DNA of 64,000 nucleotides from an uncultured Mediterraneibacter sp. (lineage in GTDB: Bacteria; Bacillota; Clostridia; Lachnospirales; Lachnospiraceae), in contig CAKRDD010000016.1 in NCBI GenBank assembly GCA_934309345.1, positions 1 to 64,000 of the forward strand, written 5' to 3'. Shown here piece after piece: positions 1-8,380 of this stretch. Both the position numbers and the translations under genes were made by a program. The notes beneath the pieces were generated by a model. That model saw only the letters and a list, made by a program, of their open reading frames with translations, was not told the DNA's origin and made no database searches. Positions within the stretch are counted from its first letter, which is position 1, and the number at the start of each line of letters is the position of its first letter.

Positions 1-241
1 GTGTCTGGCAGCAGGAATGAATGCTCACTTGGCAAAGCCTATAAAAATTGAAAACATAAAGAGAATTTTGTGTGAATCATGCATCCTTCGTGGGAAAGAA
101 GAGAATACTATAAGAAAATTATCCTAAGGTCATAAACCTTGAGCAATTTCGTCGGTCCGGGGGGTGAGAGCTAAACCGCCCCGATAGCTTTAAGACGGAA
201 AGTTGTAAAGAGTCTATGTGTTTAAAATCATACTTTGCCAG
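1..241 (+). ncRNA. candidate structured RNA (5' end may lie outside window)
   Basis: There is no convincing reading frame, but the segment has nested complementarity. CTGGCA at 5-10 pairs with TGCCAG at 236-241 as a possible closing helix. AAGGT (126-130) pairs with ACCTT (136-140) around a 5-nt loop. The GGGG..GGT / ACC..CCCC arms at about 159-182 form a GC-rich hairpin in an otherwise AT-rich region. It is followed at once by a promoter, so it looks like an independent RNA rather than a leader. It does not match what I know of tmRNA, RNase P, 6S, T-box, SAM or cobalamin riboswitch motifs. The large raiA-type RNA of Clostridia is a possible identity, but I cannot confirm it. The strand is assumed. 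Confidence 0.45.
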
Positions 242-250
242 TATAAAAGG

Positions 251-279
251 TTGATTTTTAAAGTTTTAAAAGGTATAAT
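251..279 (+). promoter_or_regulatory. sigma-A-type promoter
   Basis: TTGATT (251-256), 17-bp spacer, TATAAT (274-279). A start near 286 would give a leader of about 365 nt before the PLP-enzyme gene at 654. Confidence 0.55.
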
Positions 280-653
280 ATTGTTCATGTAGGAACAACA
301 AAATCCCATATACGCTCAAAACATTAAAATTTTCGCAAAAATCAATTGGTCGTAAATGAAAAATTTTGCCATTATTTAAGGATGAAAATATCACGTAAAA
401 GGATACTATTTTTGATTGATTTTTTAGTTCTTATCAAAAAAAGAAGTTCATTCTATTTGTACATGTTTAACAAGATATATGGATAAAACAAAACTAACTA
501 CAGAGAAAATTAGATTAATTCGCTAAAATTTCAGGTTTCATGATATGGTGATAGAAAATGCTATCATATAATCACAAATTGTATCAATGAATACCAAATT
601 GATGTATATCATAACTGGAACGAATAATCAGTTATAAGAAATGGGGGACAATG
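280..653 (+). other. long AT-rich leader/intergenic region
   Basis: This stretch holds no gene: the ATG-initiated frames end after a few codons. It contains a small inverted repeat, TGATAG-N6-CTATCA (549-566), and a weaker possible promoter, TTGATG near 599-604 with a poor -10. I see no SAM-riboswitch or T-box core motif although the next gene is of the sulfur-amino-acid type. It may be the untranslated leader of the 251-279 promoter. Confidence 0.4.
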
Positions 654-1931
654 ATGAGTAATTACAAGATGGAAACTAAATGCGTACAGTCCGGTTACAA
701 TCCGGGAAACGGTGAACCACGTGTGCTCCCGATCGTACAAAGCACAACATTCCGTTACACCAGCAGTGATCAGATGGGAAGACTTTTTGATCTTGAAGAG
801 TCCGGATATTTTTATACAAGACTTCAGAATCCGACGAATGATGCAGTGGCAGCAAAGATCTGTGATATGGAGGGTGGAGTAGCAGCAATGCTGACTTCTT
901 CCGGACAGGCAGCAAACTTTTATGCGATTATGAATATTGCTGAAGAAGGTGATCATATCGTATGCGCGTCTGCCTTGTATGGCGGTACATACAATCTGTT
1001 TGCTCACACAATCCGTAAAATGGGTGTGAAAGCAACTTTCGTAGACCCAGACTGCACAGAGGAAGAACTGAATGCGGCATTTCAGGAGAATACAAAAGCT
1101 GTTTTTGGAGAAACTATCGCCAATCCGGCATTGACTGTTTTTGATTTTGAGAAATTTGCAAAAGCTGCACATGCACATCATGTTCCGTTAATCGTAGATA
1201 ATACATTTGCAACACCGATCAACTGTCGTCCTTTTGAATGGGGTGCAGATATTGTTACTCACTCAACTACAAAATACATGGATGGACATGCAGCCTGTGT
1301 TGGCGGTGCAATCGTTGATAGCGGTAACTTTGACTGGGCTGCTTACGGAGACAAGTTTGCCGGACTTACAACACCGGATGAGACTTATCACGGAATTGTA
1401 TACACAGAAAAGTTTGGCAAAGCTGCTTATATAACAAAAGCAACATCACAGCTGATGAGAGATCTTGGATCGATCCAGTCTCCACAGAATGCATTTCTTC
1501 TGAACCTTGGACTTGAGAGTCTTCATTTGAGAATGCCAAGACATTGTGAGAACGCTGTAAAGATGGCACAGTATCTCCAGGGACACGAGAAAGTGGCATG
1601 GGTAAACTGCCCATCACTTCCGGGAAGCAAGGATTATGATCTTGTTCAGAAATATATGCCGGATGGAACATGCGGTGTTATTACTTTTGGATTAAAGGGC
1701 GGAAGAGAAGCAGCAGTTAAGATGATGGACAAACTGAAACTGGTTGCGATTGTAACTCATGTAGCAGACGCAAGAAGCTGCGTACTTCATCCTGCAAGTC
1801 ATACACACAGACAGATGAATGAGCAGGAACTGTTGGAAGCAGGTGTACAGCCAGATCTGATTCGTTTCAGTCTTGGAATTGAGAATATTGAAGATCTGAT
1901 TGCCGATGTAGAACAGGCACTGGAAGATTAA
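654..1931 (+). CDS. O-acetylhomoserine sulfhydrylase / methionine gamma-lyase family PLP enzyme
   Basis: A Cys/Met-metabolism fold-type I PLP enzyme of about 425 residues, the MetY-like length. The PLP lysine sits in STTKYMDGH near residue 207. LTSSGQAAN near residue 80 and IVDNTFATP near residue 180 are typical cofactor-site motifs. The long segment after the PLP lysine (around WAAYGDKFAGL) is typical of O-acetylhomoserine aminocarboxypropyltransferases, which make homocysteine from O-acetylhomoserine and sulfide. Methionine gamma-lyase activity cannot be excluded. Two ATGs lie side by side at 651 and 654. The G-run at 643-647 is only 3 nt from the first, so I prefer 654. It is monocistronic, followed by a strong terminator. 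Cytoplasmic. Confidence 0.88.
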   Translation: MSNYKMETKCVQSGYNPGNGEPRVLPIVQSTTFRYTSSDQMGRLFDLEESGYFYTRLQNPTNDAVAAKICDMEGGVAAMLTSSGQAANFYAIMNIAEEGDHIVCASALYGGTYNLFAHTIRKMGVKATFVDPDCTEEELNAAFQENTKAVFGETIANPALTVFDFEKFAKAAHAHHVPLIVDNTFATPINCRPFEWGADIVTHSTTKYMDGHAACVGGAIVDSGNFDWAAYGDKFAGLTTPDETYHGIVYTEKFGKAAYITKATSQLMRDLGSIQSPQNAFLLNLGLESLHLRMPRHCENAVKMAQYLQGHEKVAWVNCPSLPGSKDYDLVQKYMPDGTCGVITFGLKGGREAAVKMMDKLKLVAIVTHVADARSCVLHPASHTHRQMNEQELLEAGVQPDLIRFSLGIENIEDLIADVEQALED

Positions 1932-1949
1932 TATAAATAACATATGATT

Positions 1950-1997
1950 CAGGAGGTATGGATTCCCATGATTTTGTATCCATACCTCCTGTTTTTT
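1950..1997 (+). terminator. rho-independent terminator
   Basis: A perfect 13-bp stem (1950-1962 with 1979-1991), 16-nt loop, then a run of six T. It ends the PLP-enzyme transcript. Confidence 0.85.
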
Positions 1998-2147
1998 GTA
2001 TCCGAATTGTAGGTTTTAAACAGTAGTTAGCTCTTTTGCCTAAATTGTGGAGATTGATATGCAGAATTGGATACAATACATATTTTCCCCGTATTCTGTG
2101 CATTCTAGTAATAGTATTTATTTACTTTCAACAGGAGGCATATTTAT

Positions 2148-2837
2148 ATGAGCGAGGAAAAAAAGCAAAAATCAGATGAAATCAAAGAATTTGGTGCGTT
2201 AATGTTAAATGAAAATAAAAAGAATTACAAAATTCGTCTTCTGACAATTATAGGTGAAATTGAAGGACATGAAACAGTATCAAATAATACAAAAGCAACA
2301 AAGTACGAACATTTACTCCCACAACTGGCTGAAGCTGAAGAAAGCGATGAAGTAGAGGGGGTTCTCATTTTATTAAATACACTGGGTGGAGATGTGGAAG
2401 CTGGACTTGCAATTGCGGAGATGATAGCTTCTTTGGGAAAACCAACCGTTTCTCTTGTTCTTGGTGGAAGTCATTCTATTGGCGGTCCTCTTGCTGTTTC
2501 GGCAGATTATTCCTTTATTGTACCGACAGGAACCATGGTTGTTCATCCGGTTCGTTCAAACGGTACTTTTATCGGTGTGACACAGAGCCTGAGAAATATG
2601 GAACGTACACAGGACAGAATTGCCGGATTTATTGCTGCACACTCTAAAATCACAGAAAAACGTCTTGTTGATCTGATGTTGAACCCTACGCAGCTTGTAA
2701 AAGATGTAGGAACACTGTTAGAAGGAGAAGAAGCTGTAAGAGAAGGGATCATCGACGAAGTCGGAGGCATTCACCAGGCATTTAAAAAACTCTATGAATT
2801 GATTGATGAAAAACGGGAAAAACCTTCGGAAATGTAA
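2148..2837 (+). CDS. TepA/ClpP-like serine protease
   Basis: A 229-residue ClpP/crotonase-fold protein of the translocation-enhancing protein TepA (YmfB) type. The motif LGGSHSIGGPLAVSAD carries the probable nucleophile serine. TLGGDVEAGLAIAE resembles the SppA/ClpP oxyanion region. TepA proteins are cytoplasmic proteases linked to export of secreted proteins and, in Bacillus, to degradation of spore proteins. There is no signal peptide and the N-terminus is charged (KKQKSDE). The start has a strong AGGAGG at 2133-2138. As in Bacillus, the gene lies just upstream of the ftsK/spoIIIE-type gene, which supports the call. The substrate is unknown. Confidence 0.82.
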   Translation: MSEEKKQKSDEIKEFGALMLNENKKNYKIRLLTIIGEIEGHETVSNNTKATKYEHLLPQLAEAEESDEVEGVLILLNTLGGDVEAGLAIAEMIASLGKPTVSLVLGGSHSIGGPLAVSADYSFIVPTGTMVVHPVRSNGTFIGVTQSLRNMERTQDRIAGFIAAHSKITEKRLVDLMLNPTQLVKDVGTLLEGEEAVREGIIDEVGGIHQAFKKLYELIDEKREKPSEM

Positions 2838-2935
2838 ATATAGAACAAAAAAATGGCATCTGATCAAAGAAATTTTGTAATGACATGAATTTTAATTGAT
2901 GTTATACTTGAAATAGTATGTATTCAATCTATCGT

Positions 2936-2962
2936 TTGATTGAATCAGTACAATGGTATAAT
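2936..2962 (+). promoter_or_regulatory. possible promoter for ftsK
   Basis: TTGATT (2936-2941) and TATAAT (2957-2962), but the 15-bp spacer is short. ATGACA (2880-2885) with TTATAC (2902-2907) is an alternative. Confidence 0.3.
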
Positions 2963-2979
2963 AATTAAGGGGGATTCAG

Positions 2980-5724
2980 ATGGCTGCAAAATCTACAAAT
3001 ACGAAAAAAAGTTCTACGAACAACACAGCGAAAGCAGCAAAAAATGCAACAACTAAGAAAACATCGACAGCAAAAAAAGCTTCTGCCTCCACAAAGAAAA
3101 GTTCTGGCAGTAAGACAAAAAGAACTTCAAATCATATAAATACAGCACAAAGTCAGGAAATCCGTTCAGAGATTCTTCTATTGGGTTCCCTTGCCATCTG
3201 CATCCTTCTTATCCTGAGTAATTTTGGTATGGGTGGCATAGCGGGAGGAGCAATTTCTTCTGTAGGATTTGGACTTGTAGGAGCAATGGCATATTTATTT
3301 CCATTTGTATTTTTCGGAGCAGTTGCTTTTTATATTTCCAATAAAGGAAATCCTCATGCTTACATAAAAGTAGGTGCCGCAATTGTTCTGGTCATTCTCC
3401 TTTGTGGAATTTTAGAATTGATGTTTCATCCATATACTGCCGGGACATCTGTTTTATCTTACTACAAAGATTCCAGTGCTGATAAAAATGCGGGTGGATT
3501 ACTTGGCGGAATTCTGATCAGTATTTTATGTCCACTGATCGGAGAGGCAGGTACTTATGTTATTTTGATCATTTTCTCAATCATTTGTATCATTCTGGTA
3601 ACAGAACGTTCTTTATTAGCTCCACTTGGAAGACATGGAAAGAAAGCTTACCAGGAAGTGAAACGGAAACATCAGGAAACTGCTGAGATCCGTACACTGG
3701 AGCGGGATGCCCGCAAAGAGGCACTTGCGTTGAAGCAAAGAGAAAAAGTCGAAACTTTACAGGCAGATGCATCTTCTCCAAGTGAGAAAAAGAAACGCAC
3801 AAAGCGGACAGACCTTAAAGCATCAGGTATTACGTTCGCCACAACGCTTCTTTCAGAGGAAGAATCACCTGTTGGTGGCTTTGGGCGGACTCCAAAATCA
3901 CCTGAAATGACAGAACTTGTCCCGGAGAAAGAGCCGGATTCAAAAGATCTGACAGATTCCTTTGAAGATCATTTTGTCATTAACAGAGCAGAACCGGCAA
4001 TGGATGTACAGGAAGAGATTCCGTTTGACGATGCACTGCACCTTGAACCGGTACAGACACCCGCTTCCCGACAAGAAAACGAGATGAGTTCTGGACATGA
4101 TCCGGCTGCGGATCCTATGATTGAAAATAACCCGGAGATAAAACAGGAGCATTCCAGAAAAAGCAGCAAAAAAGACGCGCAGGCGGTTGCCGCAGAGACA
4201 GCCAGTGTAGAACAGACCATACGGGAACAGGAGCAAAAGCCACGGCCGGTTTATCATACACCTCCGCTGAATCTGTTAAAGAAGGGGAAGAAAGGCGGCG
4301 GTGATTCGGATGAACACCTTCGTGCCACGGCTTTAAAACTGGAACAGACACTACAGAATTTTGGAGTTGGAGTACATGTAACAAACGCAAGCTGTGGTCC
4401 ATCTGTTACAAGATATGAACTTCAACCGGAACAGGGCGTAAAAGTAAGCCGGATTGTTGGACTTGCAGATGATATCAAGCTAAATCTTGCAGTTGCAGAT
4501 CTGAGAATTGAAGCTCCAATCCCTGGTAAAGCCGCGGTCGGTATCGAAGTTCCGAACAGTGAAAATACAGCGGTTATGCTGGGAGATCTGCTGGAGTCAA
4601 AAGAGTTCAAAAACAGTAAATCGCCAATTTCATTTGCAGTTGGTAAAGATATTGCCGGAAAGGTTGTTGTGACTGACATTGCCAAGATGCCGCATCTTCT
4701 TGTTGCAGGTGCAACGGGATCCGGTAAATCTGTCTGCATCAACACTCTGATCATGAGTGTTATTTATAAGGCAGATCCTGATGATGTTAAACTGATCCTT
4801 GTCGATCCAAAAGTTGTGGAACTAAGTGTATATAACGGAATTCCACATCTGATGATTCCGGTTGTCACAGATATGAAAAAGGCGGCAGGTGCTTTGAACT
4901 GGGCAGTTGCTGAGATGGAAAAGCGTTACAAACTTTTTGCACAGTACAATGTACGTGATTTAAAGGGCTTTAATGAAAAAGTCAAGCATGGGGAAACCGG
5001 ACCGGAGATTCAGAAAAAGCTTCCTCAGATTGTAATTATCATTGACGAGCTTGCTGATCTTATGATGGTTGCTCCGGGAGAAGTAGAAGGTGCTATCTGT
5101 CGTCTGGCACAGTTGGCCAGAGCAGCGGGACTTCATTTGATTCTTGCAACACAGAGACCATCTGTAAATGTTATTACCGGATTGATCAAAGCAAACATGC
5201 CTTCCCGAATTGCTTTTTCTGTATCATCAGGTGTCGATTCAAGAACAATTATCGATATGAATGGTGCTGAAAAGCTCCTGGGAAAGGGAGACATGCTCTT
5301 TTATCCATCCGGATATCCAAAACCTGTCAGGGTGCAGGGATCTTTCGTTTCGGACGAAGAAGTTCAAAAAGTTGTTGATTATTTGATTGACAAGAACGGA
5401 AATACCTCGTACAGTAATGAACTAGAAGAACAGATTTCAAGCAGCGCAGATCTTCCGGGTCAGGGAATGCTTCCGGGACAGCAGGACAGCGAGAACAGCA
5501 GGGATGTCTATTTTGCAGATGCAGGGAATCTGATCATCGACAAGGAAAAAGCATCGATTGGTATGCTTCAGAGGATGTTCAAGATTGGTTTCAACCGTGC
5601 TGCCAGAATTATGGATCAGCTATGTGAAGCCGGTGTTGTAGGTCCGGAGGAAGGAACAAAACCAAGAAAAGTGCTTATGACAAAAGAAGAATTTGCAGAA
5701 TATATGCAGAATCAGACTTCGTAA
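2980..5724 (+). CDS. ftsK: DNA translocase FtsK/SpoIIIE
   Basis: A 914-residue membrane-anchored DNA pump that clears chromosomal DNA from the division or sporulation septum. The layout is: a Lys/Thr/Ser/Ala-rich histone-like tail (residues 1-55), several membrane segments (about 65-215), a charged low-complexity linker (about 215-430), then the motor. The motor shows Walker A GATGSGKS and a Walker B region (IVIIIDELADLMM). ATQRPSVNVITG is characteristic of the family. The C-terminal winged-helix gamma domain (SIGMLQRMFKIGFNRAARIM) reads KOPS/SRS-type DNA motifs. One copy may serve both vegetative (FtsK) and sporulation (SpoIIIE) roles; sequence alone does not separate them. Its SD is AAGGGGGA. 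Confidence 0.93.
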   Translation: MAAKSTNTKKSSTNNTAKAAKNATTKKTSTAKKASASTKKSSGSKTKRTSNHINTAQSQEIRSEILLLGSLAICILLILSNFGMGGIAGGAISSVGFGLVGAMAYLFPFVFFGAVAFYISNKGNPHAYIKVGAAIVLVILLCGILELMFHPYTAGTSVLSYYKDSSADKNAGGLLGGILISILCPLIGEAGTYVILIIFSIICIILVTERSLLAPLGRHGKKAYQEVKRKHQETAEIRTLERDARKEALALKQREKVETLQADASSPSEKKKRTKRTDLKASGITFATTLLSEEESPVGGFGRTPKSPEMTELVPEKEPDSKDLTDSFEDHFVINRAEPAMDVQEEIPFDDALHLEPVQTPASRQENEMSSGHDPAADPMIENNPEIKQEHSRKSSKKDAQAVAAETASVEQTIREQEQKPRPVYHTPPLNLLKKGKKGGGDSDEHLRATALKLEQTLQNFGVGVHVTNASCGPSVTRYELQPEQGVKVSRIVGLADDIKLNLAVADLRIEAPIPGKAAVGIEVPNSENTAVMLGDLLESKEFKNSKSPISFAVGKDIAGKVVVTDIAKMPHLLVAGATGSGKSVCINTLIMSVIYKADPDDVKLILVDPKVVELSVYNGIPHLMIPVVTDMKKAAGALNWAVAEMEKRYKLFAQYNVRDLKGFNEKVKHGETGPEIQKKLPQIVIIIDELADLMMVAPGEVEGAICRLAQLARAAGLHLILATQRPSVNVITGLIKANMPSRIAFSVSSGVDSRTIIDMNGAEKLLGKGDMLFYPSGYPKPVRVQGSFVSDEEVQKVVDYLIDKNGNTSYSNELEEQISSSADLPGQGMLPGQQDSENSRDVYFADAGNLIIDKEKASIGMLQRMFKIGFNRAARIMDQLCEAGVVGPEEGTKPRKVLMTKEEFAEYMQNQTS

Positions 5725-5764
5725 AATCTAAAAACACCAAAAGTGATACAAAGGAGAGGGAAAG

Positions 5765-7435
5765 ATGAAAACAGATATTCAGATTGCACAGGAAGCAGAA
5801 ATGAAACACATCAAAGAGGTAGCGGTACAGGCCGGTATTTCAGAAGATGAACTTGAATTTTATGGAAAATATAAGGCAAAACTTTCCGATGAACTCTGGA
5901 ACAGAATCAAAGATAACGAGGATGGAAAGCTTGTACTTGTAACAGCAATCAATCCTACTCCGGCCGGAGAGGGTAAGACTACAACATCTGTAGGTCTCGG
6001 ACAGGCATTTGCAAAACTTGGAAAAAAAGCAATGATCGCACTTCGCGAGCCATCTCTCGGACCATGTTTCGGAATCAAAGGTGGAGCAGCCGGTGGCGGA
6101 TATGCCCAGGTCGTTCCTATGGAAGATCTGAACCTGCATTTTACAGGAGATTTTCATGCGATCACTTCAGCAAACAACCTTCTTGCAGCAATGCTCGATA
6201 ATCATATCCAGCAGGGAAATACACTTGGTATTGATCCAAGACAGGTTGTATGGAAACGTTGTGTCGATATGAATGATCGTGTTCTCAGAAATATTGTTGT
6301 CGGACTTGGACGCAAAACAGACGGTATGGTCCGTGAAGATCATTTTGTCATTACAGTGGCATCTGAGATCATGGCGATCCTCTGTCTTGCAGATGATCTT
6401 GCTGATCTTAAACGCAGACTTGGAAGAATCATTGTTGCCTACAATTTCAAAGGAGAACCTGTTACAGCAGATGATCTTCAGGCAACGGGCGCTATGGCTG
6501 CACTTCTGAAAGATGCGATCAAGCCAAACCTGATCCAGACACTTGAGCATACACCGGCATTAGTACATGGCGGTCCATTTGCAAACATTGCACATGGCTG
6601 CAATAGTGTACGTGCAACAAAGATGGCTCTGAAGTTAAGTGACATCACTGTTACAGAAGCCGGATTTGGTGCAGATCTTGGCGCTGAGAAATTCTTTGAT
6701 ATCAAATGCCGTATGGCAGGTCTGAAACCAGACGCAGTAGTTTTAGTTGCAACAGTACGTGCATTAAAGTATAACGGTGGCGTTGCGAAGGCTGACCTTG
6801 CAGAAGAGAACCTGGATGCGCTTGCAAAAGGTATTGTAAATCTTGAGAAACATATTGAAAATATTCAGAAATACGGTGTACCGGTAATCGTTACACTGAA
6901 TTCATTTGTAACAGATACGAATGCTGAAAATGCATTTATTGAAAAATTCTGTCGTGAACGCGGATGCGAGTTTGCCCTCTCAGAAGTGTGGGAGAAAGGC
7001 GGAGAAGGCGGTTTAGATCTTGCGCAGAAGGTTCTTGAGACACTTGAGACAAAAGAAAGTGATTTCCATACGCTTTATAATGATGAGCTTTCTCTGAAAG
7101 ACAAGATCCGTACAATCGCACAGGAGATTTACGGCGCACATGATGTTGTATATGAACCTGCAGCTGAGAAACAGCTCGCCAAGATTGAATCTATGGGATT
7201 TGGTTCTTTCCCGATCTGTATGGCAAAGAATCAGTATTCTCTTTCAGATGACGCTACAAAGCTTGGAAGACCTGAAAACTTTGACATTCATATCCGCGAG
7301 GTATATGTAAGTGCAGGAGCCGGTTTTGTTGTCGCACTGACGGGCGCTGTTATGACAATGCCTGGTCTTCCAAAAATTCCTGCTGCAAACGGAATCGACG
7401 TTACAGATGACGGAAAGATCACCGGACTTTTCTAA
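5765..7435 (+). CDS. fhs: formate--tetrahydrofolate ligase
   Basis: A 556-residue homohexamer-type enzyme, full length for the family. It makes 10-formyl-THF from formate, THF and ATP, the entry step of the methyl branch of the Wood-Ljungdahl pathway and a source of C1 units. The nucleotide-binding loop is TPAGEGKTTTSVGL near residue 65. REPSLGPCFGIKGGAAGGGY is a signature of the family. LTGAVMTMPGLPKIPAAN near the C-terminus is another. The SD AAGGAGAGG precedes the start. It is followed closely by folD, so formyl-THF can be reduced onward to methylene-THF. Abundant use of preferred codons fits high expression (impression). Confidence 0.96.
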   Translation: MKTDIQIAQEAEMKHIKEVAVQAGISEDELEFYGKYKAKLSDELWNRIKDNEDGKLVLVTAINPTPAGEGKTTTSVGLGQAFAKLGKKAMIALREPSLGPCFGIKGGAAGGGYAQVVPMEDLNLHFTGDFHAITSANNLLAAMLDNHIQQGNTLGIDPRQVVWKRCVDMNDRVLRNIVVGLGRKTDGMVREDHFVITVASEIMAILCLADDLADLKRRLGRIIVAYNFKGEPVTADDLQATGAMAALLKDAIKPNLIQTLEHTPALVHGGPFANIAHGCNSVRATKMALKLSDITVTEAGFGADLGAEKFFDIKCRMAGLKPDAVVLVATVRALKYNGGVAKADLAEENLDALAKGIVNLEKHIENIQKYGVPVIVTLNSFVTDTNAENAFIEKFCRERGCEFALSEVWEKGGEGGLDLAQKVLETLETKESDFHTLYNDELSLKDKIRTIAQEIYGAHDVVYEPAAEKQLAKIESMGFGSFPICMAKNQYSLSDDATKLGRPENFDIHIREVYVSAGAGFVVALTGAVMTMPGLPKIPAANGIDVTDDGKITGLF

Positions 7436-7452
7436 AGTTTTTTATGATTGGC

Positions 7453-7480
7453 TGCCGGTCATAGTATTTTTTGACCGGCA
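7453..7480 (+). terminator. stem-loop between fhs and folD
   Basis: A perfect 9-bp stem TGCCGGTCA/TGACCGGCA around a 10-nt loop. The loop, not the 3' flank, is T-rich, so this may be an mRNA-end or stability hairpin rather than a true terminator. Confidence 0.4.
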
Positions 7481-7527
7481 ATGCCAATTGTTTTCATGGA
7501 GTTAGATAATTAATTAAGGAGATACAC

Positions 7528-8367
7528 ATGGCACAGTTGATAGATGGTAAATTAATCTCTCAGCAGATTAAAGATGAGTTGAAAGAAGAAGTAACACAGT
7601 TTAAGGCAGAAGGCATTGATATTTGCCTTGCTGTTATTCAGGTGGGTAGTGATCCGGCTTCTTCTGTATATGTCAGAAACAAGAAAAAGGCATGCGCCTA
7701 TATCGGGGTAGAATCCAGATCATATGAACTTCCGGAAGAGACTTCGGAAGAAGAACTGATCAAGTTAGTAGAAGAGTTAAATGCAGATGAAAGCGTAAAC
7801 GGAATTCTTGTACAGCTTCCGGTACCGGATCATATTGATGAAGATAAGATCATCCGTACGATTTCACCGGATAAGGATGTAGATGGATTCCATCCTGTAA
7901 GTGTTGGAAGACTCTGGATCGGAGAAAAAGGATTTTTATCCTGTACTCCGGTCGGAATCATTCAGCTTTTGAAAAGATCCAATATTTCGATTGAAGGAAA
8001 AGAATGTGTGATCATTGGACGAAGCAATATTGTCGGTAAACCAATGGCAGCCCTTTTGCTTCGTGAAAATGGAACTGTAACCGTTGCACATTCCCGAACA
8101 AAAGATCTTAAAGAAGTAGCAAAACGAGCAGATATCCTGATTGTTGCAATTGGAAAAGAGCGTTTTATCACATCTGAATATATCAAAGAGGGAGCTGTTG
8201 TCATCGATGTAGGAATGCATCGTGATGAAGCGAACCATCTTTGCGGAGATGTTGATTTTGCGGATGTTGAACCTCATTCTTCTGCAATCACGCCGGTACC
8301 GGGTGGTGTTGGTCCAATGACAATTGCAATGCTGATGAATAATTGTGTTGAAACAGTTCGTAAGTAG
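7528..8367 (+). CDS. folD: bifunctional methylene-THF dehydrogenase / methenyl-THF cyclohydrolase
   Basis: A 279-residue FolD that interconverts 10-formyl-, methenyl- and methylene-THF. The catalytic-domain motif SSVYVRNKKKAC carries the tyrosine and the active-site lysine. GILVQLPVPDHID and PDKDVDGFHPVSVG are family signatures. The Rossmann part shows IGRSNIVGKPMAALLL for NADP binding, and the C-terminus ends with TPVPGGVGPMTIAML. The start has AAGGAG 6-7 nt upstream. It lies directly after fhs, so the two probably act in sequence in C1-folate metabolism. Confidence 0.96.
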   Translation: MAQLIDGKLISQQIKDELKEEVTQFKAEGIDICLAVIQVGSDPASSVYVRNKKKACAYIGVESRSYELPEETSEEELIKLVEELNADESVNGILVQLPVPDHIDEDKIIRTISPDKDVDGFHPVSVGRLWIGEKGFLSCTPVGIIQLLKRSNISIEGKECVIIGRSNIVGKPMAALLLRENGTVTVAHSRTKDLKEVAKRADILIVAIGKERFITSEYIKEGAVVIDVGMHRDEANHLCGDVDFADVEPHSSAITPVPGGVGPMTIAMLMNNCVETVRK

Positions 8368-8380
8368 GAGGAACTTGTAA

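Noticed and set aside
383..428. Short ATG frame in the leader
   Set aside because: It reads only about 14 codons before TAG and has no SD, so it is not a gene.
1..650. SAM riboswitch or T-box before the sulfur-amino-acid gene
   Set aside because: I looked for the SAM-I core and the T-box GGGTGG-type bulge on the + strand and found neither.
609..1181. Minus-strand open frame of 190 codons opposite the PLP-enzyme gene
   Set aside because: It lies within a strong conserved gene, is Cys/His/Ser-rich in the way of antisense frames, and has no SD or known motif.
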